Position numbers and translations under genes: made by a program. The notes beneath the pieces were generated by a model. The model was not told the DNA's origin and did no database searches. It saw only the letters and a list, made by a program, of their open reading frames with translations. From Liriodendron chinense (Eukaryota; Streptophyta; Magnoliopsida; Magnoliales; Magnoliaceae), in the NCBI GenBank assembly GCA_003013855.2, contig ML058469.1, forward strand, positions 5,890,001 through 5,954,000: a stretch of 64,000 nucleotides of DNA, in the 5' to 3' direction. Below are positions 23,341 to 61,974 of this stretch, piece by piece; within the stretch, counting starts at the first letter, position 1, and the number at the start of each line of letters is the position of its first letter.

Positions 23341-24640
23341 GAATTCCTCCCCCCATCGAAGTATAACTCAAGAAGAAGCAAAAGAAGTGTACTTGGTAAC
23401 CGCCAAACTGACCTGGATGGATCCCATCATTCGCTATCTACAAGAGGGAAAGTTGCCCGAAGACAAGAAAGAAGCTCGAAAACTTCGGTACAAGTCAGAT
23501 CGGTATACAATGATAGAGGGTGTCCTCTACAAGAAAGGTTTTTCTCTTCCTTGCCTTCGCTGCTTGAAGCCTGATGAAGCTAACTACGTCTTACGAGAAG
23601 TTCACTACGGCAATTGTGGTAACCACTCCGGAAGTCGGGCACTCGTACAAAAAGTTATCCGCCAAGGATATTACTGGCCGGCCATCCAAATAGATGCTGG
23701 GGAGATAGTCAGGAAATGTGATAAGTGCTAGCGATTTGCTCCCATCCCTCACCTGCAACAGAAGATCTCACCCCCATGTCTGGACCTTGGTTGTTCACAC
23801 AATGGGGAGTCAATATTATCGGCCCTCTCCCAACAGGCAAGGGGAAGGTAAAATATACGATCGTAGCCATCGATTATTTCAAGAAATGGGGCGAGGCTAA
23901 GGCTGCTTACTACAATCAAGGAGAGGAAAACAACGAATTTCATCTAGAGACCCATCATTTGTTGATTCGGAATCCCTCACACCATTATCAATAATAACGA
24001 ACGTCAGTTCGACAATGCAAAGTTCCGGGAGTTCTACCAAATGTTAGGCATCAAGAATGTATATTCCTCTCCTCTACCATCCTCAAGCTAATGGCCAAGT
24101 CAAGGCTGCTAATAAGATCATCAAGAATCATCTAAAGACAAAGCTCAGCGAATGCAAAGGAGCATGGCCTGAAGAACTTCTAGAAGTGTTATGGGCCTAT
24201 TGAACCACAGCTCGGTTAACAATAGGTGAAACACCCTTCTCCCTAGCATTCGGAGCCGAGGCTGTAGTTCTGGTCGATGTCGAAATGTCGACAATCGAAC
24301 TGGTCATTTTGAACCAGAGGAGAACGAAGGCCAACTTCGGATGAGCCTCGACCTACTTGATGAAATGTCTCAGGTGTGGATTGCAGCATACCAGCACAGG
24401 ATTTTGAGGTATTACAATTCAAGAGTGAAAAGGTGACGCTTCAGAGTAGGTAACCTCGTCATCCAAAAAGTCACTAAAGAGACGAAAGAGAAGACCTCAG
24501 GAGCATTCATCCCTAATTAGGAGGGCCCCTATAAGGTTTTAAGCTCGGATCGTCCCGGTACGTATTGGCTCAAGGATATGTAGGGCTGACCTCTGCCTCA
24601 CCCATGGAACGCTAAACACCTTAAAGTCTATTACCCATGA
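23340..24640 (+). pseudogene. Tat-like integrase, heavily decayed
   Basis: HHCC region (EVHYGNCGNHSGSRAL, YYWPAI, CDKC) at about 23600-23730. The catalytic core is recognisable only in short pieces in changing frames (for example around 24075-24200). The end of the C-terminal domain is near 24640. Confidence 0.7.
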
Positions 24641-25218
24641 AGAAGTCGGATCAGCTCTTAAGGTCTAAATGCATGAAAGAAGAGAAGTCTTGTAAGTCGA
24701 AACTAAATCAATAAAGATAACCTTTTTAGATGCATTGAAATATCAACAGAGGGAGGTCAAGCATGGCCGGAAGGCCTCCAACTCGACACTCACCAAACTA
24801 TAGATCGGAAGACAAACATGACTGCAAATGCCTAAAGCTTGACATATGCAAAGCTTAAGGTAAAAAATGACTAAAGTATGAGAGATTGCACCTAAATCAA
24901 GATGACCTTTGAGGTCACCAAGACTAATAGAGCCACGAGCTCACAAGTCAATTACCTAGTCCACCCCGATGATCCGAGCAGATAACTACTCAGCCAAGGA
25001 GTGGAGGGGGAGCACAGAGTATCACAAGAACAAAATTCAAACACAAGCATAAAAAGTGTGTAAGTGATGGATCATTAGTGATACAACAAAAAGAAAAGCC
25101 TTAGCAGGGCTAAAAAAGATCCCATAAAGGGTTACTACCATCATCCATCCACATCCACAATTTTTTTAAAAAAATTTAAAGAAGGTGTTTTTGAGCCCTA
25201 TAAGGGCCAAACAAAATA
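24641..25218. other. Tat-like 3' noncoding region
   Basis: No coding signal; A-rich stretch near 25160-25180. Confidence 0.5.
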
Positions 25219-26560
25219 CTAAGTAGCCTTATTCGGAGCCACAACCGCTTCAGCCTCAGCTGTGCCGACCTCGACTTCAATAGTTTCAACTTGCACCTTG
25301 GCCAGAGGAGCTGCATCGTTGGCAACGTCGTCTTTATCGATAAGGGAGAGATTGAGGTCGGAAAAATGTTTCTCGACCAAAGATCTATAGTCCTGAAAAT
25401 CGTAGTTGTACAAATTCTCTTGGACGCCCTTCAATTTGTCTATCTCCGCCTGCACTTTGGATTGAACGTCCCGAAGAAGAGTTGCTAGATGCATTTTCTT
25501 GTCCTCCGCCGCCTTCAGAGCAACCTCGAGGGATTACGCCTTGTTCTCTGCTGAATGAACCTTCGCCTCGACGTATTTCAGGGCATCCTCTGCAGACCAA
25601 ACTTGAGCCTGTACGACCTCTAGGTTGGATTGAGACATCTTCAGCTTGAACTTGGCCTTCTTAAGGTCTGCCTCTACAGCTTCAGTCTTCTTTTTCCACT
25701 GAAAATGTGGCTCGGAGTGCCTCCATCTGCACAGTGCGGTCAGCCATAGCCTGACGAACCATTATCCCCAAGGCTGTGTCCTTGAAAAAACACCAAGTGT
25801 AAAAAAAAGAAAAACGATAATAAAGGGAAATGGAATTACCACCTCGGGAAGAAGAAAACTCACCCTAAGGTTGCTCTCTATTCCGAACCCGATTAGCTAG
25901 GTCAGAATCAAATGACACTAGCATGACCAAGTTTTTGGGAATACAACTGTTAACACGGGCATAAAAAGCAATACGATTGATCCATGTCAGAAATTTCTTA
26001 GGACAATGAAGGCATGGCCACACTCCATTCACTGAATCCAGAAAAAGCCGCTCGACGATACGCTTGAATGATGACGCCTTGATATTTGAATCGATACACT
26101 AAATAACATTTTCCCGCCTATCCCTGATGACGACAACACGCCAAAAGTTGAAATGGCCTAGTCAGCTCATCTTACATAAAGATACTCTCGAGCCGGATGA
26201 GCCAAACTCGAGAGTAGGGGGGCTTCTATTATGGGTAAGACTCGAGATAACCTCAAGAAAGGCAAGAGACCTACCTGTGTAAAGGTTGGTACAAATTGTA
26301 TCCTCAGAGATTTCGATTTCTGAGCTCGAGACTAGAGCAGGATGGTATAGCCACAAGCGGACAACGAGTTAAGGGTATCAAAACGACCTAACCTCAAGAT
26401 CGACCTCGGCCATACTACAATAAATGCCAAGCTGAACCACCTCTGCCATATATGCGGGCATAAGTTCATGAGCATCACCGATAGAAGCGGACACTTTCCC
26501 CACTTCTACTGACGTGTTCAAGAATTGCACCGGCTCTTAAGTCTCGTTCCGAAGATTACG
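25219..26560 (-). pseudogene. Antisense ORF remnant of Tat-like element
   Basis: Antisense to gag-pol, between integrase and the 3' end. The best piece (25494-25219) and its upstream extension to about 25700 read as a heptad-like, charged coiled coil (EADLKKAKFKLKMSQSN...), ending in YRSLVEKHFSDLNLSLID. Upstream pieces continue in shifting frames to about 26560 (for example NRIAFYARVN near 25950). Tat-clade elements carry an antisense ORF here, often coiled coil; its function is unknown. A stop at about 25536 and others break it. Confidence 0.6.
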
Positions 26561-26769
26561 TCCCTACCATCCATTGCCATGTGGTCCCTGCAATCACAGC
26601 TGATCGGATAATCAGGACCGTCCATCCTCTGACCAATATTCAAGATTTCTTATGATCCAATAACCATGCTGATATGATGGTCCGTACGATTACTTTTTTC
26701 TAAGTTTAACGTGGTTGAATGCGAGCCAGTGAAGTTTGTACTCCCAAGTGGGGACTGGGGAGTGATATG

Positions 26770-27247
26770 CTGGAGCCGGGCGCGAATTAGCTGTTAGCCC
26801 TGGGAACGGCTCAATGGGTGTTACCCTAACCGTGTAGGGCCCATCTTCATGTATTTTTTATATATCTACACTGTCGAAAAAGTGATGAATAACCATTAAA
26901 AATGTTTTGTGTTCACAAAAGTTTTGGATCATTCTGATCTTTATATTTTCCCTTCATTAAGATCTTATTAGCATTATCAAGAACTTGGATTGAAAATAAA
27001 AATTACCAAAATCTTACGATGGGCTCTTTGGAATTTTTAATGGTGAAGAACTCAATCACACTGTTTCTAGTGGTAGGGTCCGCTTGAGATTTAGATCTGC
27101 ATAATTTTTGGAACCCATTCTAGAATGGGGCCGCAGAAAAGGATGCACGGCGTGGATATAAAGAATATCATCCATGTGGGCCATAAGGTAGGGATAACAC
27201 CCACTAAGCTGTTCCCGGGTTAACACATAACTTGCGCCGGCTGGAGC
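26770..27247. mobile_element. Foldback MITE 1
   Basis: The left 75 bp (gagccgggcgcgaattag... to tagggccca) match the reverse complement of the right end (tgggccataag... to gcgccggctgg) with about 80% identity by eye. The internal part resembles MITE 5 at 28790-29370. No TSD was resolved. It starts where the Tat-like 3' LTR is expected. Confidence 0.65.
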
Positions 27248-27429
27248 CAACCTTCTATCCTACACATGTCAGGCTAGATGGTGGATCAGAACCGTCCACC
27301 CTGGACACTGTCTTAATTGGATCATGATTCAAAAAATTTCACTTTATATCCGTTAGTTTCTCTGACCTTCTCTCCACAGATGTCAGACGCATATTACTTT
27401 CACTTTACACCATCCATTGGAAGATCAAA

Positions 27430-27815
27430 GCCTAGGGAGTGGGATTGCGTCCTTCCTCGTCCATACCGAGCTGTGGAGGGGCCACCATGATGTATCTTTT
27501 CATCTACCCTGTCCATTCCATTTCTAATATCGGGCCGACCACTTGAGACCAAGAATGAACAGGTCCAACTGTCAAGCCGACCACACCAAATAATGAGCTC
27601 GGGTTGCATTAAATGCATCAAACATAATGCAAGTTGCATTAAATGCAAGAGTCATTTCTAGTGTGGTCGATCTGACCATTGGACCTACCTCACTCTTGGT
27701 AGTATCATATGATCGGCATGATCTTAGAAATGGAATGAACGGAGTAGATAAACAGATACATCACGGTGGGCCTCTCCATAGCTCGCTATGGATGCTGAGG
27801 AAGGACCAATCGGAC
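27430..27815. mobile_element. Foldback MITE 2
   Basis: Imperfect terminal inverted repeats (gagctgtggaggggcc / ggcctctccatagctc) with the inner palindrome tgcattaaatgca present twice. Same family as MITE 3. Confidence 0.65.
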
Positions 27816-27904
27816 TCCAAAGCCTAGGATTCTTGGTTTCATCCTACCATATTATCTATCGTTTTTTTCAATAGAAGGCCATGCATAGTTGGTTGGGATT
27901 GACT

Positions 27905-28245
27905 CTACTGAGCTGTGGAGGGGCCACCGTGATGTATCTCTTCATCCACTCCGTCCATTCCATTTCTAAGATCTGACCGACCACATGAGACCCATAATGA
28001 GCATATCCAACGGTAAGGTCGACCACACTTAATACTGAGCTCGAGTTGCATTAAATGCACCCAGCATTAAAGGCCCGTTGCATTAAATGCAAGAGTCATT
28101 TCTGGTGTGGTCTATCTAGCCGTTGCACCTGCCTCATTCTTGGTCACATATGGTCAACATGAGCTTAGAAACGGAATGGACGGAGTAGATAAAAAGATAT
28201 ATCACAGTGGGCCCCTCCACAGCTCAATATGGACACTTTCTGAGT
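27905..28245. mobile_element. Foldback MITE 3
   Basis: Same family and orientation as MITE 2. Ends gagctgtggaggggcc and gggcccctccacagctc are inverted repeats, and tgcattaaatgca lies in the centre. Confidence 0.7.
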
Positions 28246-28289
28246 TGGACTTATAGTCCGATTCACTCACTACTCTTCAGCGTGGATTT

Positions 28290-28770
28290 TCGGTGAAGTT
28301 CCTACGCTGGGAACTAAGGTGGGGCCAAAGTGATGTGTTTTTGATAAATTTACCTTATCCTTCCGTTTTGGGAGCTCATTTTAAGACATAAGAACAAAAA
28401 TGAACAATATCCAAGACTAAAGTGGGTCGAAAACGTGAGGATTAAATGTTCATAGTTGAAATATTTGTGGAGCCACAGGAGTTTCGAATCATGATAATAT
28501 TTGTGTTTCCAGTTCATCTAGTAGTAGTGATGTTATGAGCAGTATGGATGTCATATAAACATCACTATGTACCTAGAGAGATTTCAACAATAGTAGTTTA
28601 ACGTTAATAATTTACCTACCCACCGTTTTCCTTTAGTTCAGCCCACTTGAGTCTTGGATCCAGTTCATTTTTGTTTTTATATCTAAAATTAGCTCCTAAA
28701 ATGGATGGGCAGGTTTGATTTATAAAAAAAATCACTTCCGGGCCCAACCTTGGCTCCCAGCGCTCGCAGG
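28290..28770. mobile_element. Foldback MITE 4
   Basis: Left end tcctacgctgggaactaagg pairs with right end ccttggctcccagcgctc. Pairing continues about 130 bp inward (gaacaaaaatgaac / gttcatttttgtt). Related in core to MITE 6. Confidence 0.7.
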
Positions 28771-28789
28771 AAAGCCGCGCTTCCTAGTG

Positions 28790-29370
28790 TACGGTATAAA
28801 GCTGGCTCTACCCGACTCGGATTCGGCACTGAACCCTCCTCTACCCGCGTAGGCATCGGTTTATGCTGTGGGCTCCACAACGAAGTATATGTTTCATCCA
28901 TGCCTTCAATCAATTTCGCCTGCTCATTTTAGGAAAGTAATCCAAAAATAAGGCAGATCCTTATCTCAGATGGACCACACTACAGGAAACAGTGGTTATT
29001 GAATGCTTACATTAAAAACTTCTCGGGCACAAAAGTTTTGGATCCAGCTGATATTCTGTGTTTTATCGATCCTTGTGATCTAATCAACAGGTTGGATGGC
29101 AAACAAACATTACAGTGGGCCTAGGAAGTTTTTAATGGTGGGCATTCAATCAATATTGTTTCCTATGGTGTAGTCCACCTGAGATTTGGATCTGCTTAAT
29201 TTTTGGGATTATTCCTAAAATTGAGATGTGAAAAATGGATGGACCGCATGGATAAATCACATACATCTTGGTGGACCCACAGCACCGTTCTCGGTAATGG
29301 AGGGGTCACCCCCGAATCCAAGTCCGGTACTATCACACTATAATAGAGCCGGGTCTATCGTATTGTTTGT
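28790..29370. mobile_element. Foldback MITE 5
   Basis: Left end gactcggattcggcactgaa pairs with the right end around gaatccaagtccgg; gtgggctccac pairs with gtggacccac. The core (ggaccacactacaggaaaca) is related to MITE 1. Confidence 0.65.
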
Positions 29371-30324
29371 ACACAGGCTACTCCGGAAACAGGACTCACG
29401 AGGGGAAACAGAGAAGTCATACTCACTTTCAAGAACTGATATTATAGATCCATCTCTATCGTAATATGATAGATCTCCCTTTCACATTCAATATATAAAG
29501 CTAAAATATAGATCCTAACCGTACAAATAGAGGTATCTAATTTGGATGACGCAATATAAAAAATCATTCAAAAATATTTTCTTAAATATTGGATTAATAT
29601 CCTTCAAATGGACGGTAGAACGCGAAACATTAAATGTCTGCAATTGACGAGAGAAGGTGAGAGAAAAGGAGCGAATAGAATTTTCCTATTTGCGTGGTTT
29701 TTTTCCAATCATGATGCATGATCTAAGAGAGATTAGATGGTCGGTCCCGATCTACTATCTACCCTTCCACGTGGACGGTCTAAAGAAGCTCTACCACGAT
29801 CATATGGACGAGATCTATCGTATAATTTCCCTTCTTGGGAATTTCAATTGACACTGGCCTTGCTGCAAATGAGAAAGCTTATTGCTGAATATCATAAAGC
29901 CGAAAGAGAAACAACCAAAGGCCTTTTTATCGCAGGGAAATGATACGGTAGAGTTGGGAGAATCTTAATACTGTAAACACATCTCTCTACAGTACATGTG
30001 GCACATTGACGTCTCAATCAAGACCGTCCATTATGGTAAACTATTCAGAAAATATACAAAATAAAAAATTCTGACCATCTGATGGATGGACTGTAAATGA
30101 ACGGAAGGGAAAACAAATCTCAACGGTCAGATTCAGTAAGGGAAGTAAAGAAAAATGATGCTTTGGATTATTTTATAGATGTAAATGAAAAGGAAGAGGG
30201 CCTACTAGATGAACGGTCTCGATCGACGCATCACCCTGCCATACGTAGCATGGAGTGCTGGCTCTACCATAGTAAAATTGTACCAGCGCTGCCCTATCAT
30301 CTCCGTCCAACTCAACAACACTCA
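29371..30324. other. No gene seen between MITEs
   Basis: AT-rich sequence with short random reading frames only. It may hold older MITE debris (ggacggt motifs) but nothing I can bound. Confidence 0.5.
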
Positions 30325-30333
30325 CGTCATCTC

Positions 30334-30861
30334 GGGCACGGATTGCCTGCGAAAGCCTTTTGCAGGCATCTCCTGCACAAGGACTCTGGGTGGGGCCCAC
30401 CGTGAGGTTTTTGAGAAATCTACGCCGTCCAACCGTTTTGTGAGATCATTTTAGGCGTTGCGAACAAAAATGAACGGGATCCAAAACTCAAGTGGGCTGC
30501 ACTAAAGCAAAAGGTGTGTAGTGAAGTTCTTACCGTTGAAATATCTATGGGGTCCACAGTGATGTTTATATGCCATCCATACCGTTCATAATGTCATTCC
30601 TACTGAGATGAACTGAAAACACAAATAGTATCCTGATTCGAAACTTCTGTAGCCCCACGAGTATTTCAACTATGGAATTTCAATCGTCATGTTTTCGGCC
30701 CAGTTAAGTCTTCGATCCCGTTCAAATTTGGTCGCAACGCCTAAAATGATCTCACAAAACGGTTGGACGGCGTAGATTTCTAACTAACCTCACGGTGGAC
30801 CCCACCCAGATTCCTTGCGCAGGATATGCCTGCGAAAGGCTTTCGCAGGCAATCCGCGCCC
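30334..30861. mobile_element. Mutator-like MITE 6 next to the gene leader
   Basis: Terminal inverted repeats of about 190 bp starting GGGCACGGATTGCCTGCG (left) and GGGCGCGGATTGCCTGCG (right, reverse complement). They are flanked by a perfect 9-bp TSD CGTCATCTC (30325-30333 and 30862-30870). Long inverted repeats with a 9-bp TSD are typical of Mutator-like elements. No coding capacity. Confidence 0.85.
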
Positions 30862-31273
30862 CGTCATCTCTCTCTCTCTCTCAGCTGCAAGCAATTACAT
30901 CCATCCATCACATCTGCAGTGGCTCTCAGCAGCAGCTTGGAGCCGCAAAATCTCAGTGGAAGATTTCAAGGAGAAGAAGAAGAAGAAGAGAAGATAGCCC
31001 CATTTTTCTAGTAACTTCTACTAAAATGCTACTCTCTTTCATCACTTTAAAATGAAAATCGTTTCCAAATCACTGCAGCATTCCTTCACTTCTAGGGTTT
31101 TTTTTCCCCTTCTCCATCAATGTCTTTGTTTCCTTGTATTTGGAGCTCTGACATGTCTCTTTCTCTGTCTCTGTTTCTCTCTCTCTCCTTCCTTCTACAG
31201 AAGCTGTCAATGTGTTGAAATCTTGTGATTTTTCGGCTCTGGATCTTTTGTAATCGGGACAGGAGACGGAAAG
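30862..31273 (+). promoter_or_regulatory. Probable promoter and 5' leader of the kelch gene
   Basis: Starts directly after the MITE with a CT repeat (TCTCTCTCTCTC) typical of plant pyrimidine patches near transcription starts. Further CT runs lie at 31154-31198, with GAA repeats near 30973-30990. ttctacag at 31192-31199 could be the acceptor of a leader intron. No confident TATA box. The start site is not determined. Confidence 0.45.
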
Positions 31274-58319
<27,046 letters not shown>

Positions 58320-58497
58320 GTAAATAACAAGAGTAGTTACAGTGTGATGTGGTAACTGACTTGATGTGCCATTTATTTTACATTGATTGGTGCATTCTAT
58401 TTGGATTTTAATCACACACACATGTGCACATTGAAAGAATTTGATCGATATATCTGGCTTCCTCCAAAAATATTTCATTAAGTATCAAAATTACTGA

Positions 58498-60640
58498 TTT
58501 TTTTTTTCCTTCTCTTTTTAAAAGGCAATGAAACGAAAAAATTCAAGCCTGGAAGAAAAACAACTTTAGCCTGAAAAATAAGACAGTATACAAACATCAA
58601 TGGTCTTTAAACAAGAGGCCCAGTCCACCACATCCTGCTTCATCTTCCTAACCACCTCTAGCGCCAAACTACACGAATTTCGGAAAGCATCAGTTGTTCC
58701 TTTCCCCCCCAAATTGATGCGGACATCAGTGGTGCACCCTTTAGAGTGTACCAGAGGAGGCGACGTCGCAGATCGAGTGTTGGAGCAGACGAGTTGATGT
58801 GGATGGACGTTGGGCCCATTTTCTGACGCGTTACGAGTACGCGAGATGCAGGATCGCGCAGGAGCATCATGACCACTGGACCATGGAGCGGATTTACATT
58901 TAGGCGCTTTTCTATTTATTTCCTTGTTTCTAGGCGCTTTAGTGTCGTTATTTACTTTAGGCGTTTTTATGTTATTTCTTTGGTTTTCAGGCACTTTAGT
59001 GCACTTTTTTTAATATATTTTCGTAGCTTATATATACTGTGAGAACCCTATTTCGAAATTATTGAATGAATAGAAAATTCGTGAGTTTCTTCCTCTTTGT
59101 TTGAGAGATTAGGGTTTTAGGATTGGCCCTCGGGTGTTGAGGATTCCACCTCGGATTTTCCGTTTTCTCTTCTCTCTTTCTTCAAGGTGCGAGGAAAGGT
59201 AAGCTTCTTTGATTCCTAATTCGTACTTCATGAGAACCTATCGCTTTTCGACATCCTTCGTCCTTTTCTGAACCCCCCCCCCCCTTTTGGGTACGATCGA
59301 AAAGAGGGATGCCTAGCCACGATAACCGGATCCAAACTTGACTGTGGACTGGTCTATGCTAGATCTGGGATATCCCCATATCCCTAGATCCTCCCTGTTT
59401 TACGATTTTACATGGTTTTATGCAAAGGGACATGATCCGGATGGACGGATTTTATCTTCGTGTTGAGATTTGTTAGTTTCCTCTGATTGAAAGTAGTTAG
59501 TTTCGTAATTTTATTATTTGAATATCTTCCAACTGAATATCAAGCATCTAGGGTTAGGTCATCGCATGCCCCTGCATCACAAATGGCCCATAAGGTTGCT
59601 GTTATAACTAGCCGCCATATCGCTCTCCTTTCTTTCCTGTCCCCTCCTTTGTGCCAAGCCAATATGTCTTCTATGGAGCCCAACATCACTTATGGATATT
59701 GGAGAATATCAAGCAGTTTGGCCCATAGCTTTTGGAGCAAAAGGGAAAAATGAATGAAGAGGTGGTTAATTGACCCAGCGCTGCTCATAAAATCAAACAA
59801 ATATTGGGAATGGTCATCGATCTTTGACGAAGGTCGTCAATTGTGAGGATCCACATCCTACCCACCAACCATACAAAAGCCACAATCGATTGAGAGGTCT
59901 TGTACTTAACGTCTCCCAATAGGAATCCCTGAAGCATCTTATAAAAAGAGTGGACCAAGAAACCATTGGTCTTGTTGTTATTCCACATGAGCGCATCCTT
60001 TTCACCCAAGGTTCGCAACCGTTTAGATACTCCAAAAGCTTAATGAAATTGCCTGCTTCTTCATTCAAAAGATTCCTTAAGCAGGGAGGGTACCAAACAA
60101 TCATGCCTCCGCAAGTGGAGAAGCAACAAGCCACAAGAATGTTCTTTTCCGTAGAGATCCGAGCTTATCTTGGGAACTCCGCCTGGAGAGATCTCTCACC
60201 ACTCCACACATCTTCCTAAAAGCGAACCCGCGAACTATCACCAAGAGAAGGAGATTCCTTCTTTGGACATCAGAGCCAGCCTTTCAACTGCAATCCATAA
60301 ACCCAATGCTCTATGGAGAGAAGAATTCTTGACCCACAAGCCCCTGTCCTGGACACCTTATTTGCTAAGGATTACCTCTCTTCACCAACTCCCTTATTCT
60401 GTGTCGAATTTCTAAATCCATTTCCCAAGCAAGTAGTATTCATGATGGACAAGTCTCTTAAACTTGCTTCCCTTTCCGCCAAAGGTTTGCACACTGATAT
60501 TGTTCTGCCTAGGAGTTGACAACAGTTGCTTCTATGATCTGGCATGTAGAAAGTTAAACTCAGTTCCTGTTCTTTTGAAGGATGGAAAAGAAGCCGTGTT
60601 CTCTTGATCATAGCATTGAAACCTAACTACTAGGGCTAGT
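58498..60640 (-). pseudogene. LINE 3' part on minus, split by a solo LTR
   Basis: A poly(T) run on + (58499-58525) is the tail. The C-terminus reads VVRKMKQDVVDWASCLK near 58594-58680. Upstream of the solo LTR are RRAIWRLVITATLWAIW (about 59590-59650) and a zf-RVT-like block (SFYKMLQGFL, ILTIDDLRQRSM) at 59785-60018. Frames are broken throughout. Confidence 0.7.
58795..59579 (+). mobile_element. Probable solo LTR (785 bp)
   Basis: Starts TGATGTGG and ends CCTGCATCA, the same termini style as the chromovirus LTRs. TATATATA at 59029-59036, with a repeated aggcgctttag-type motif (about four copies, 58899-59005) just upstream. Flanks cgagt and caaat match at only 3 of 5 bases, so the TSD is weak. 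Confidence 0.65.
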
Positions 60641-60989
60641 TTCAAAGATGGAAATTAAAGAAGCTAGGAGAATCTAATCTATGGAAAACCCCCCTTCTAA
60701 AGTTATTTTTTCTTTCTTTCTTTCTTTTTATATATTTATTTATTTTTTAAGTTTCTAAAAGCAGACTTAGAGCCTATTTGATCCCCAAGGAAAGACAATT
60801 CTTGGGCCACTTCGCTTTTGAAAATGAGCTTGGGTTACTTGTTCCTCATAAATTTCTCTTTTTTGAATGCTAAAATTCTTCGAAAGATTGTTGTCAAAAT
60901 TTGCCCATAAAACATTGACCCCTTTGTGTATTTTGCGGGAAATTCACTAAACTTTTTGTGTACTTTAAAAGTCCGTATACGTAGACTAA

Positions 60990-61500
60990 AACATCACAAG
61001 AAGTGATAGCGTTATTCATGCAAGGAGAGAATGGAAGAGTGATCTGGGATCCATGTGCGCGATATCCAAGGCATTCATCATATGAGGCATTTGAAGTGGA
61101 TTGGTTTATTCTGTTGTTGATTGGGGATTTTCTCAATGCTTGGTATGGTGGTGGAAGAGGTGATAAAAGGATGTTACGCCTTTGGTGACTCTCTCCTCTT
61201 CTTGCAATTGTATGCTCGACATGGCTCAGAAAAAGTAGCAGGATTTTTTGGAACAAAGCTTGCCGGAAGCCTCTTTCAGAAGGCCAACAGGCTGGTGACT
61301 GAATGGGCAAAATAGACATTTAAGGAATTCGTTGATAGGTCTATGGATTTTTTTAGGGGCCTTTGGGAAAATCATTCCTTTTTCTATTAATTGGATATTG
61401 TCTTATCTACTTCATATGTTTTGGGTTCTCTTTAATATAGTTTTGTTGCCCCTCCAAAAAAAAAAAGAAAAAAGAAAAAAGAAAGAAGAAGGAGAAGAAG
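60990..61500 (+). pseudogene. 5'-truncated LINE 3' end with poly(A)
   Basis: Decayed C-terminal block (GDKRMLRLWRLSPLLAIV) followed by tgcccctcc and an A-rich tail from 61456. Opposite in direction to the LINE at 58498-60640. Confidence 0.6.
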
Positions 61501-61974
61501 AAGATGTAGAAATAAGAAGAAATAAAAAAACCATAAAAGCACAACGTGAAGAAGCCCTAGCCTAAGGAGTGTACTAATTACATACAATGTTGTCAAAATC
61601 GTTATCATATCACAAATTGTAATAGGGGTTGAATCGTATCAAATCGTAAAGCATAAGATTTTTTTTTTTTTTCTTAAAAAATTCAAAAATATAAATAAAA
61701 TAAAAAAATAAAAAACTTAGCAACCATCCTTTTGCCATCAATATGCACCAAGTAATACCATGCCACAATTGGGTTAAAGGATTCTTATCTTTCCTTTTTT
61801 TTTTCTTTTATGAAATTTTCGTTAAAAAACATACTTAGGATCCTTTAATAATTTATGTTCTCATTACCTTTCTTGAATGTACAATCACATTGGAAAAGCG
61901 GCATTTGATTTTTAAGTATTTAAGACATATGACCAAGGTATCCAATAATGGTAATTGTGGCCGTAACTACCATA

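Larger units (their letters stand above)
6766..26765 (+). mobile_element. Decayed Tat-like Ty3/gypsy element, interrupted by nested insertions
   Basis: Remnant gag (7137-7666 and 20001 onward), protease, reverse transcriptase, RNase H, a second archaeal-type RNase H and integrase occur in order on +. An antisense reading frame lies between integrase and the 3' end. A second RNase H plus an antisense ORF is the pattern of the Tat clade (Tat, Ogre, Retand). Every domain has stops and frameshifts, so the element is old. The 5' LTR is not in the window, presumably left of the family X element inserted at 6765/6766. A G-rich, polypurine-like stretch ends near 26763, but no clear 3' LTR follows; a MITE starts there. 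Removing 7667-20000 plus one TSD copy makes the gag frame continuous again, which supports the nesting. Confidence 0.8.
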
